From Frankiales bacterium (GTDB lineage: Bacteria > Actinomycetota > Actinomycetes > JAFAQI01): a stretch of 8,209 nucleotides of DNA. Where the stretch lies: positions 1 through 8,209 of the forward strand of contig JAFAQI010000403.1 in NCBI GenBank assembly GCA_019246495.1, written 5' to 3'. The notes below the pieces were generated by a model. The model was not told where the DNA came from. It saw nothing but the letters and a program-made list of their open reading frames with translations, and made no database searches. A program made the translations under genes and the position numbers. This document shows positions 1 through 7,523 of the stretch, piece after piece (within the stretch, counting starts at the first letter, position 1; each line of letters begins with the position of its first letter).

Positions 1-458
1 TTCGCTGCGGAGCCGAGGTCGTCGTCCATGCCTACCGGGACGGCGCAGCGCCTGGGCTGGCTCGCGTCCAGGAGCTGGGCATCGACCCGGTGGTGTTCCC
101 CGCCGCGGGCACGAGCGAGGACGTCGCGCTGCTGCTCGCGGACCACAAGGGCGCCTCCCTCATCGTGGCGGTCGGCACGCACGCGACGCTCGTGGAGTTC
201 CTTGACAAAGGCCGAGCCGGCATGGCGAGCACCTTCCTGACCCGCCTGCGGGTCGGCGGCAAGCTCGTCGACGCCAAGGGTGTCAGCCGCCTCTACCGCA
301 GCCCCATCCCGGCGCGGGCGCTGATCCTGCTGGTCCTCGCGACGTTGGTGACGTTTGCGGTCGCGCTGTTCGTCACGCCGGGCGGCGTCTCCTACCGCGA
401 GCTGTTCGCGATCCGGTGGCACGACCTCTTGCACTGGCTCCACGGGTTGTTCACGTGA
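1..458 (+). CDS. steA: SteA-like cell-division protein, C-terminal part (5' end outside window)
   Basis: An open frame enters from the window edge (first complete codon at 3) and ends at TGA 456-458, giving 151 visible residues. The soluble part contains the conserved SteA block with FPAAGTSEDVALLLAD, IVAVGTHATLVEFLDKG and GMASTFLTRLRVGGKLVDAKGV, which belongs to the thiamin-pyrophosphokinase-like fold of the family. One strong transmembrane segment follows (about 316-372) and then a short tail rich in Trp and His. In Corynebacteriales SteA is a septal membrane protein acting with SteB in cell separation, through control of peptidoglycan hydrolases; that role is family knowledge. The stop overlaps the steB start by 4 nt. 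In related genomes recN usually lies upstream, outside this window. The N-terminal domain is not visible. Identification is by remembered family similarity and is strong. Confidence 0.9.
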   Translation, partial: RCGAEVVVHAYRDGAAPGLARVQELGIDPVVFPAAGTSEDVALLLADHKGASLIVAVGTHATLVEFLDKGRAGMASTFLTRLRVGGKLVDAKGVSRLYRSPIPARALILLVLATLVTFAVALFVTPGGVSYRELFAIRWHDLLHWLHGLFT

Positions 459-1414
459 TCGATTTCCGCTACCACGTGGTCTCCATCGTGGCGGTGTTCC
501 TCGCGCTCGCGCTCGGTCTCTTCATCGGAGGTACGACGCTGCGCGGCCCCGTCGGCGCCGACATCAGTAGCCGCACGGACACGGTGGCCAAGCACAACGG
601 CGAGCTGCGCGCGAAGAACCAGGACCTCCGCAATCAGCTGCATCAGCGGGACACGTTCGACCAGGCTCTCGAGCCCTATGCGCTCGCCGACCGGCTGCCC
701 GGCGAGGCCGTCGCGGTGGTGAGCGCCCCCGGGGCGGACTCGGCAGTGCGGGCGAACCTCGAGACCGCTCTCGCCGACGCCGGCGCCACGGTCAGCGCGG
801 ACGTGCGGCTCAAGCCGGCGCTGCTGGACCCACAGCAAAGCCAGTTCCTGGGAACGCTGGCCCACAAGGTCTCGCTGCCCGGACACAGCACTCCTGCCGG
901 TCAGACCGGTGCGCAGCGCGCCCTCGACCTGCTCGCCGCGGCCCTCGGCGTCCGCGCGAGCGGGCAGACGCCGCCGCTGGCGGCGGTCGACCGGCTGTTG
1001 TCGACGTACTCCGCGGGCAACCTGCTGTCCGTCTCCGGGGGAGCGCCGCGGCCCGGCACGCTCGTGGTGCTCATCGTCCCCGCACCGTCGACGAGCACCG
1101 ATCAATCCGCGCTCTCGGCGCAGGCACAGGCCGACCAGCTCCTCGCCGAGTTCGCGGTCGAGCTGGACACCGCGTCAGATGGGGCGGTGGTCGCCGGGCC
1201 GACCTCGCCGATCACCGACGCCGGAGTCATCGACGCGGTCCACTCCCAGCCGGCGGCGCGCGCTGAGGTCTCGACCGTCGACGACGCCGACCTTCCCGGC
1301 GGGGCGATGGCCGCCGTCTTCGCGCTCGTCGAGCAGACCAACGGAGCCGCCGGCAGCTACGGCAGCGGCACGCCACTGCCGCCCGCCAGCCCGTCGCCCA
1401 CTCCGACTCCGTGA
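455..1414 (+). CDS. steB: SteB / MctB-like single-pass membrane protein
   Basis: 319 residues from GTG 455, which overlaps the steA stop as GTGA. I chose this start because the product then begins MIDFRYHVVSIVAVFLALALG, matching the family's usual N-terminus; an upstream GTG at 416 would add 13 residues inside steA. Residues 8-26 form one transmembrane helix. Residues about 36-66 (ISSRTDTVAKHNGELRAKNQ onward) look like a coiled coil, followed by an extracytoplasmic alpha/beta domain. The C-terminus is a Pro/Ser/Thr tail (LPPASPSPTPTP). The family was first named MctB in Mycobacterium, for copper efflux or resistance; in Corynebacterium it is SteB, partner of SteA in septal cell separation. 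The protein has no cysteine and only one internal methionine, which fits the division role better. There is no Shine-Dalgarno before 455, so translation is probably coupled to steA. Confidence 0.88.
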   Translation: MIDFRYHVVSIVAVFLALALGLFIGGTTLRGPVGADISSRTDTVAKHNGELRAKNQDLRNQLHQRDTFDQALEPYALADRLPGEAVAVVSAPGADSAVRANLETALADAGATVSADVRLKPALLDPQQSQFLGTLAHKVSLPGHSTPAGQTGAQRALDLLAAALGVRASGQTPPLAAVDRLLSTYSAGNLLSVSGGAPRPGTLVVLIVPAPSTSTDQSALSAQAQADQLLAEFAVELDTASDGAVVAGPTSPITDAGVIDAVHSQPAARAEVSTVDDADLPGGAMAAVFALVEQTNGAAGSYGSGTPLPPASPSPTPTP

Positions 1415-2232
1415 GCCCGGCCGGCAGCCGGCCCGGTCGCGCCCTCCTCGCGTCGGCCGGCGCGACGGCCGTGGCGACGATGGTGCTGCACCGGCGCCCC
1501 CCGGGCGGGAGAGCGGCCTGGCAGCGGTCGAACTACCGCGGGACGACGGTCGACCTGCTCGGCGGCCCCGCCACCGGCGTCGGCATGCTTGCCGGCATCG
1601 CGAGCTGCCCCGGGTCCAGCGCGGACGGGGCGCTGATCGCGGTCGGAAGCGCACTCGCCCTCGGGTTGTACGACGACCTCGCACCCGGGGCGCAGGCCCG
1701 CGGACTGGGCGGGCATTTCGCGGCGCTGCGCCGAGGCGAGCTGACGAGCGGCGTCGTGAAGATGGCCGGGCTCGCGGTTGCCGGACTCTGGGCCGCCGGG
1801 CTGGGTCCGCGCTCCGCAACCGCGGTCGAGATCGGCACCTCCGCGCTGCTCGTCGCCGGCACCGCCAACCTGGTGAATCTGTTCGACGTCCGCCCGGGCC
1901 GCAGCGCGAAGGTGGTGATTGCCGCGGGCGCGCCGCTGTGCGCCGGGCGAGGGGCCCCGGCACATGTTGCGGCCGCGGCGGTCGGTGCCGCCCTCACCGG
2001 ATTGCCGGCCGATCTGGCGGAGCGCACGATGCTCGGCGACAGCGGCGCCAACGCTCTCGGCGCCGCGCTCGGCTGGGCCGCGTCGCAACAGCTGGGCGGT
2101 CGGGGGAGGCTCCTCGCCCTCACGGCAGTCGTCGGCCTGACGCTCCTGAGCGAGAAGGTCAGCTTCTCGCAGGTGATCGCCTCGCAGCCGGCTCTCGCCG
2201 CTGTCGATGGGTGGGGTCGGCAGCGGACGTGA
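1411..2232 (+). CDS. Divergent polyprenyl-phosphate sugar-1-phosphate transferase-like membrane protein (MraY/WecA superfamily)
   Basis: 273 residues from GTG 1411, overlapping the steB stop by 4 nt. About eight or more hydrophobic segments run through the protein. Superfamily marks are, in order: NYRG (41-44), GLYDDL with the Asp pair D88-D89, a GHFAALRRGELTSGVVK loop (101-117), NLVNLFDVRPGRSAK (153-167), and LGDSGANALG (208-217). This matches the layout of PF00953 enzymes, which transfer a sugar-1-phosphate from a UDP-sugar to polyprenyl phosphate at the inner face of the membrane. However, the canonical NxxNxxDGxDGLA motif reads NxxNxxDVRPGRSAK, and the usual C-terminal His-rich loop is replaced by LSEKVSFSQVI (246-256). 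It is therefore not MraY itself (about 320-360 residues), and its substrate is unknown. It may be a distinct clade enzyme or a catalytically altered relative. The gene lies between steB and a MurJ-like flippase gene, with a downstream glycosyltransferase, suggesting lipid-linked glycan synthesis. Confidence 0.75.
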   Translation: MSPAGSRPGRALLASAGATAVATMVLHRRPPGGRAAWQRSNYRGTTVDLLGGPATGVGMLAGIASCPGSSADGALIAVGSALALGLYDDLAPGAQARGLGGHFAALRRGELTSGVVKMAGLAVAGLWAAGLGPRSATAVEIGTSALLVAGTANLVNLFDVRPGRSAKVVIAAGAPLCAGRGAPAHVAAAAVGAALTGLPADLAERTMLGDSGANALGAALGWAASQQLGGRGRLLALTAVVGLTLLSEKVSFSQVIASQPALAAVDGWGRQRT

Positions 2233-3869
2233 GCGAGCCTGAGTCCCCGCCGAGAGCGTGGGCCGCGCCGACGATCGCCCGGGCGGCCCTCCTCGTCGCC
2301 GTCCTCGCTGTCCTCGCCCGCCTCGCGGGCTTCGCGCGCATCCTGGTCTTCGCGCACACGGTCGGACCCAGCTGCCTCGGCGACACCTACTACACCGCCA
2401 ACACGATCCCCAACATCCTCTTCGATGTCGTGGCGGGCGGGGCATTGTCGAGTCTCGTCGTTCCGATCCTCGCCGGGCCCGTGGACTCCGGCGACGGCGA
2501 GACAGCCGACCGGGTCGTGTCCGCACTGCTGACGTGGACCGGCCTGCTGATGCTGCCCGTCCTCGTCGGCGGCCTGCTCCTCGCCCATCCGCTCATGTCG
2601 GTGCTGGTCGGCAACGGGCATCCCGGTTGCCCGGCGGCGGCCGAGATCGCGGTCGGCACGCGGATGCTGCGGGTCTTCATGCCCCAGGTGCTGTTCTACG
2701 GCGCCGGCGTCGTCTGCATCGGCGTCCTTCAGGCGCACCGGCGCTTCACGGGGCCCGCGATCGCGCCGCTGCTGTCCAGCCTTGCGGTGATCGCCGCCTA
2801 TCTCGTGTTCGCCACTGCTGCTGAACGTCGAGAAACATCCTTGTCGACATTGAGTCGGAGCCACGAGCTCGTGCTCTCCGTCGGGACGACCCTGGGTGTT
2901 GTGCTGCTCGCCGCGACTCTCGTGCTGCCGCTGCGGCGTACCGGCCGGCGGATCCGCCCGACCCTGGGGTTTCCGCCGGGCTTGGGCGCAACGGCGCGCC
3001 GGATGGCAATGGCGGGAGCGGTCGTCCTCGGCAGCCAGGACGTGGCCACGGCGGTCATCCTCCGGCTGGCCAACGACCGCGGGGCCGACGGCGCGGTGGT
3101 CCTCTACAACCTGGCCTGGACCGTGTTCCTGGTGCCCTGGTCCGTGCTCGCGGTGCCGCTTGCCACCGCCGCCTTCCCGACGCTGACCGCGCGCTGGCAC
3201 GCGGGGGAGCGGGCGGCCTACGCCGCCACGACCGCCCGGACGGCCCGCGGGGTCACGGTCGTGACTGCCGGCGCCGCCGGCTTGCTGGTCGCCGCCGCGG
3301 TGCCGCTTGCCCGCGTGGTCGTCCTCGGTGCTCCCGGAGCCGTGCCGCCGGTGACGTTGGCGCGGGCGCTGGCCGCGTTCGCGCCGGGGCTGCTCGGCTA
3401 CGGCGCCATCGCCCTGTTCACGCGCGCGCACTATGCGCGCGGGGATGCCCGAACGCCGGCGGTCGCCGCTGCAGCCGGGTGGGGCGTGGCGATCGTCGCG
3501 GACGTCGTCCTCGCCGCTGCCATGCCGCGGCAGTGGACCGCGACCGCCCTGGGGCTCGGCGGCAGCCTCGGCATGACCCTCGCCGGAGCTTGGCTGTTCG
3601 TCAGCCAACGCCGCGCGGTCGGAACGATCAGCGTCGCGGGCCTGCGGCGTACGGCGCCCGTTGCCATCCTGGCCGCGATCGGCATCGGCGTCGCCGGCTA
3701 CGCGGTCACGCGCGCAGTGCCGCACAGCGGCGTCGGGGGGAGCGCCGCGCTCGCGCTCGCCATCGGGCTGGCGGGCGGCGCGGCGTACCTCGGGCTCATC
3801 TGGTGGCTGGACCGGCCCAGCGTGGAACTGCTCCTGCGCCGGGGTCGAGGAAGCGCAATCGATGGCTGA
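2229..3869 (+). CDS. murJ: MurJ/MviN-family lipid-linked glycan flippase (MOP superfamily)
   Basis: 546 residues from GTG 2229, overlapping the preceding stop as GTGA; the frame stays open far upstream but that is GC-driven. Thirteen to fourteen hydrophobic helices and a length near 510-550 fit MurJ. Family signatures are: RLAGFARILVFAHTVG (31-46), GDTYYTANTIPNILFD (51-66), the P-x-VLFYGAGVV...LQAHRRFTGPAIAPLL stretch coded near 2680-2775, LVPWSVLAVPLATAAFPTL (coded near 3130-3185), and FTRAHYARGDARTP (coded near 3415-3460). MurJ flips lipid II across the cytoplasmic membrane. R31, R37 and D52 appear to match conserved E. coli residues R18, R24 and D39, whereas the RR and AEG positions after the PN motif read FD and AGG. 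Actinobacteria usually carry another MviN-like protein near the origin, so this may be a second copy for a different lipid-linked substrate. The stop overlaps the next gene by 8 nt. The symbol denotes family, not proven lipid II activity. Confidence 0.85.
   Translation: MSEPESPPRAWAAPTIARAALLVAVLAVLARLAGFARILVFAHTVGPSCLGDTYYTANTIPNILFDVVAGGALSSLVVPILAGPVDSGDGETADRVVSALLTWTGLLMLPVLVGGLLLAHPLMSVLVGNGHPGCPAAAEIAVGTRMLRVFMPQVLFYGAGVVCIGVLQAHRRFTGPAIAPLLSSLAVIAAYLVFATAAERRETSLSTLSRSHELVLSVGTTLGVVLLAATLVLPLRRTGRRIRPTLGFPPGLGATARRMAMAGAVVLGSQDVATAVILRLANDRGADGAVVLYNLAWTVFLVPWSVLAVPLATAAFPTLTARWHAGERAAYAATTARTARGVTVVTAGAAGLLVAAAVPLARVVVLGAPGAVPPVTLARALAAFAPGLLGYGAIALFTRAHYARGDARTPAVAAAAGWGVAIVADVVLAAAMPRQWTATALGLGGSLGMTLAGAWLFVSQRRAVGTISVAGLRRTAPVAILAAIGIGVAGYAVTRAVPHSGVGGSAALALAIGLAGGAAYLGLIWWLDRPSVELLLRRGRGSAIDG
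3847..3852 (+). promoter_or_regulatory. Ribosome-binding site of the GT4-type glycosyltransferase gene
   Basis: GAGGAA lies inside the 3' end of murJ, 9 nt before ATG 3862. It supports that start over in-frame upstream alternatives. The three preceding junctions have no comparable site, so this gene can also be translated independently of its upstream neighbour. Confidence 0.65.
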
Positions 3870-4926
3870 GAAGCGACTGACCGTGGCACTGGTCCTCGCC
3901 GCCAGCACGGGCGGGATCGGCCGGCACGTCGCCGACCTGGCCGGACGGCTGGTTGCCCGCGGCCATCAGGTCATGGTCTGCGGGCCACCGGAAGCGGACC
4001 CCGCGTCCTGGGAGGGCTTAGGGCGGCGCTTCGTTGCCGGCCCGGAGTCCCCGGCAGCGGTGCGCCTCCTTCGCCGGGTTACGGCAGAAGCCGACGTCGT
4101 GCATGCGCACGGGTTGCGGGCGACGTGCACCGCCGCTGCGGTCCGCCCGCCGCTCGTGTCGACGTGGCACAACGCTCCGCCGGGTTCCACGAGCCCGGCG
4201 CGCCGGACTGCCCATGGGCTCGCCGAGCGCTTCGCCGCGCGTCGCGCGACGGTCACGCTGACCGCCAGCGCCGACCTGGCCGAGCGCGCACGGCGTGCCG
4301 GGAGCCGGCGAGCGAGTTTTCTGCCGGTGGTGGCGCCGGCCCTGCCGCCGGCCGGGACGCCGCCGGAGGTCGTCCGCGCCGGCTTGGAGCTCGGGGACCG
4401 GTGCCTTGTCCTCGCGGTGGCGCGATTGGCGCCGCAGAAGCGGCTCGACCTCCTGGTCGATGCCACCAGGGGATGGGCGGATGACCCGCTGGCTCCGTGC
4501 GTCGTGGTTGCCGGTGACGGGCCGGCAGAGCTGCGGGCGTCTCTCGAAGCTGCCGCGCGGCAGCGGCGGTCAGGCGTCCGATTCCTCGGCGCCCGCACCG
4601 ACATCTCCGATCTGCTTGGCGCCGCTGACGCCGTGGTGCTTCCGAGCGACTGGGAAGCCCGGCCGTTCGTCCTCCAGGAGGCGCTGCGCGCGGGTGTCCC
4701 CGTCGTCGCGACGGACGTGGGCGGGGTGGCTGCCCTCGTCGGCTCGGCCGGCGTTCTCGTTCCGCCGGGCGATGCCGGCCGCCTCGGCCGCGAACTGCGC
4801 GAGCTGCTGGACGACCCGCAGCGACAGCTGGCCCTCAGCCGGGCCGGAAGGGAACGAGCCGCCGGCTGGCTCGACCCCGAGCAGATGGTGGATGCCATCG
4901 AAGCCGTCTACCTCGACCTCAAGTAG
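3862..4926 (+). CDS. GT-B fold glycosyltransferase, GT4-type
   Basis: 354 residues from ATG 3862. This start gives the expected N-terminal strand and glycine loop (TVALVLAASTGGIGRHVADL) and has a GAGGAA ribosome-binding site 9 nt upstream. The N-terminal Rossmann-like half contains VVHAHGLRA (79-87) and STWHN (100-104). The C-terminal glycos_transf_1 half contains VARLAPQKRLDLLVDA (186-201, with R188 and K193 placed for the donor diphosphate), VVVAGDGPAELR, VRFLGARTDISDLL, and the EX7E pair E265/E273 in WEARPFVLQEAL, then GVPVVATDVGG and LVPPGD. GT4 enzymes are retaining transferases using nucleotide-sugar donors. No signal peptide or membrane segment is seen, so it likely acts at the cytoplasmic face. 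Donor and acceptor cannot be read from sequence. The start overlaps murJ by 8 nt, tying it to the flippase. Codon 53 (4018-4020) is TTA, rare at this GC content. Confidence 0.88.
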   Translation: MAEKRLTVALVLAASTGGIGRHVADLAGRLVARGHQVMVCGPPEADPASWEGLGRRFVAGPESPAAVRLLRRVTAEADVVHAHGLRATCTAAAVRPPLVSTWHNAPPGSTSPARRTAHGLAERFAARRATVTLTASADLAERARRAGSRRASFLPVVAPALPPAGTPPEVVRAGLELGDRCLVLAVARLAPQKRLDLLVDATRGWADDPLAPCVVVAGDGPAELRASLEAAARQRRSGVRFLGARTDISDLLGAADAVVLPSDWEARPFVLQEALRAGVPVVATDVGGVAALVGSAGVLVPPGDAGRLGRELRELLDDPQRQLALSRAGRERAAGWLDPEQMVDAIEAVYLDLK

Positions 4927-5026
4927 ACCTCGAGGCGCGTCGCGCGACGTCGGCTGTCATCGGGCGGCCTCGCGCGCTGGTCCCGCGAACTGGCTCCGGC
5001 GTGTCGCCGTCCCGGCGCTTTCCGGG

Positions 5027-5035
5027 TGTTACCGT
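5027..5035 (+). promoter_or_regulatory. Candidate extended -10 promoter of pyrG
   Basis: TGTTACCGT matches an extended -10 (TGn followed by TAnnnT, TACCGT at 5030-5035). It sits in the only spacer between the steA-to-glycosyltransferase block and pyrG. No clear -35 is seen at 17-18 nt upstream. Transcription would begin near 5042, giving a leader of about 70 nt. The leader holds a short stem (GGACC 5068-5072, GGTCC 5077-5081, loop AACA). The rest of 4927-5113 shows no gene; an imperfect palindrome lies at 4938-4949. Confidence 0.4.
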
Positions 5036-5098
5036 GAACTTCCGTGGATCGCGCCCCACATCAGCCCGGACCAACAGGTCCCTCGCCCGGCGCTGTGA

Positions 5099-6832
<1,734 letters not shown>

Positions 6833-6835
6833 CCC

Positions 6836-7483
6836 GTGGATCTCGCCGACCGGCCGGCGTCGTACGACGTCACCGACAGCACACTCGCGTTCGCCTCGGG
6901 CCGGGTGGTCGACGTCCGCACGGACCACGTGCGGCTGCCGGACGGCTCCACAGCGGTCCGCGACGTCGTTGTCCATCCCGGCGCCGTGGGCGTCATCGCG
7001 CTCGATGAACAGGACCGTGTGCTGCTGCTCCAGCAGTACCGGCATCCGGTGCAACGGCTCCTGTGGGAGCCGCCGGCCGGACTGCTGGACGAGGTGGGGG
7101 AGGACCCGCTGCGCGCCGCCCAGCGGGAGCTCTACGAGGAGGCGCACTACCGCGCCGACCGCTGGGACGTCCTCATCGACGTCTACACCTCACCAGGCAT
7201 GACGGACGAAGCGATCCGGGTCTACCTGGCGCGCGAGGTCGCACCTGCCGATGGCCCACAGCACGAGCGGGTCGCGGAGGAGCGAGACATGCCCGTCCAG
7301 TGGGTCCCGCTCGCCGCGGCGGTCGACGCCGTGCTGTCCGGCCGGCTCCACAACCCGATCGGCACGATGGGCATCCTCGCCGCTGCGCGCGCCCGGCAGT
7401 CCGGCTTCCGCGACCTGCGCCCCGCCGATGCCCCGTGGCCGGAGATGTCGGCCTGGCCGGGCTCCGCAGCCGCGCACGCGTGA
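6836..7483 (+). CDS. Nudix hydrolase, ADP-ribose pyrophosphatase-like
   Basis: 215 residues from GTG 6836, 3 nt after the pyrG stop, with no clear Shine-Dalgarno (probably coupled). The Nudix box lies at about 82-105: AGLLDEVGEDPLRAAQRELY then EEAHY, with metal-binding E98, E101 and E102. Upstream are VVVHPGAVGVIALDEQDRVL and QQYRHPVQRLLWEPPAG, the arrangement of the ADP-ribose pyrophosphatase group; downstream is YTSPGMTDEAIRVYLAREV, a typical ADPRase loop. The likely reaction is ADP-ribose to AMP plus ribose-5-phosphate. M. tuberculosis has a homologue (Rv1700) at the same place next to pyrG. The box has one extra residue between the first Gly and Glu, and His104 stands where the consensus has Gly; I believe both occur in actinobacterial relatives. 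The C-terminal tail (about 188-215) is Pro/Ala-rich and probably disordered. The exact substrate is not proven. Confidence 0.92.
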   Translation: MDLADRPASYDVTDSTLAFASGRVVDVRTDHVRLPDGSTAVRDVVVHPGAVGVIALDEQDRVLLLQQYRHPVQRLLWEPPAGLLDEVGEDPLRAAQRELYEEAHYRADRWDVLIDVYTSPGMTDEAIRVYLAREVAPADGPQHERVAEERDMPVQWVPLAAAVDAVLSGRLHNPIGTMGILAAARARQSGFRDLRPADAPWPEMSAWPGSAAAHA

Positions 7484-7484
7484 G

Positions 7485-7508
7485 CCGGCGGCGGTCGTCC
7501 GCCGCCGG
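7485..7508 (+). terminator. Perfect 10-bp GC hairpin after the Nudix gene
   Basis: CCGGCGGCGG (7485-7494) pairs perfectly with CCGCCGCCGG (7499-7508) around a TCGT loop. It starts 2 nt after the stop of the pyrG-nudix unit. No T-tract follows, which is common for actinobacterial terminators but leaves the function open. It overlaps the expected -35 region of the ald promoter. Confidence 0.5.
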
Positions 7509-7511
7509 GCA

Positions 7512-7517
7512 TAGGCT
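7512..7517 (+). promoter_or_regulatory. Candidate -10 box for a leaderless ald transcript
   Basis: TAGGCT fits TAnnnT and ends 6 nt before GTG 7524. This is the spacing seen for actinobacterial leaderless genes, where transcription begins at the start codon itself. No Shine-Dalgarno precedes ald, which agrees. No TTGAC-like -35 is visible; its place is taken by the hairpin. Confidence 0.5.
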
Positions 7518-7523
7518 GCGGCC

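Noticed and set aside
200..206. TTGACA, a perfect -35 hexamer, inside steA
   Set aside because: It encodes the conserved LDK of steA and has no TAnnnT at suitable spacing downstream.
453..480. Two CACGTG hexamers around the steA/steB junction as a possible operator
   Set aside because: Both fall in codons conserved in the family and short GC palindromes are frequent in this sequence.
909..2228. Open + strand frame extending murJ upstream by about 440 codons, through steB and the transferase gene
   Set aside because: The translation is Arg/Pro/Ser-rich shadow sequence; recognisable MurJ sequence begins just after GTG 2229, which overlaps the upstream stop.
1533..3908. Antisense open frame of 791 codons
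   Set aside because: It is antisense to three well-supported genes, has Arg/Gly/Asp-rich composition with no domain, and is expected from GC-rich third positions.
5001..5098. Possible small leader ORF before pyrG starting at GTG 5001
   Set aside because: The frame has no stop before pyrG, no ribosome-binding site and no recognisable peptide.
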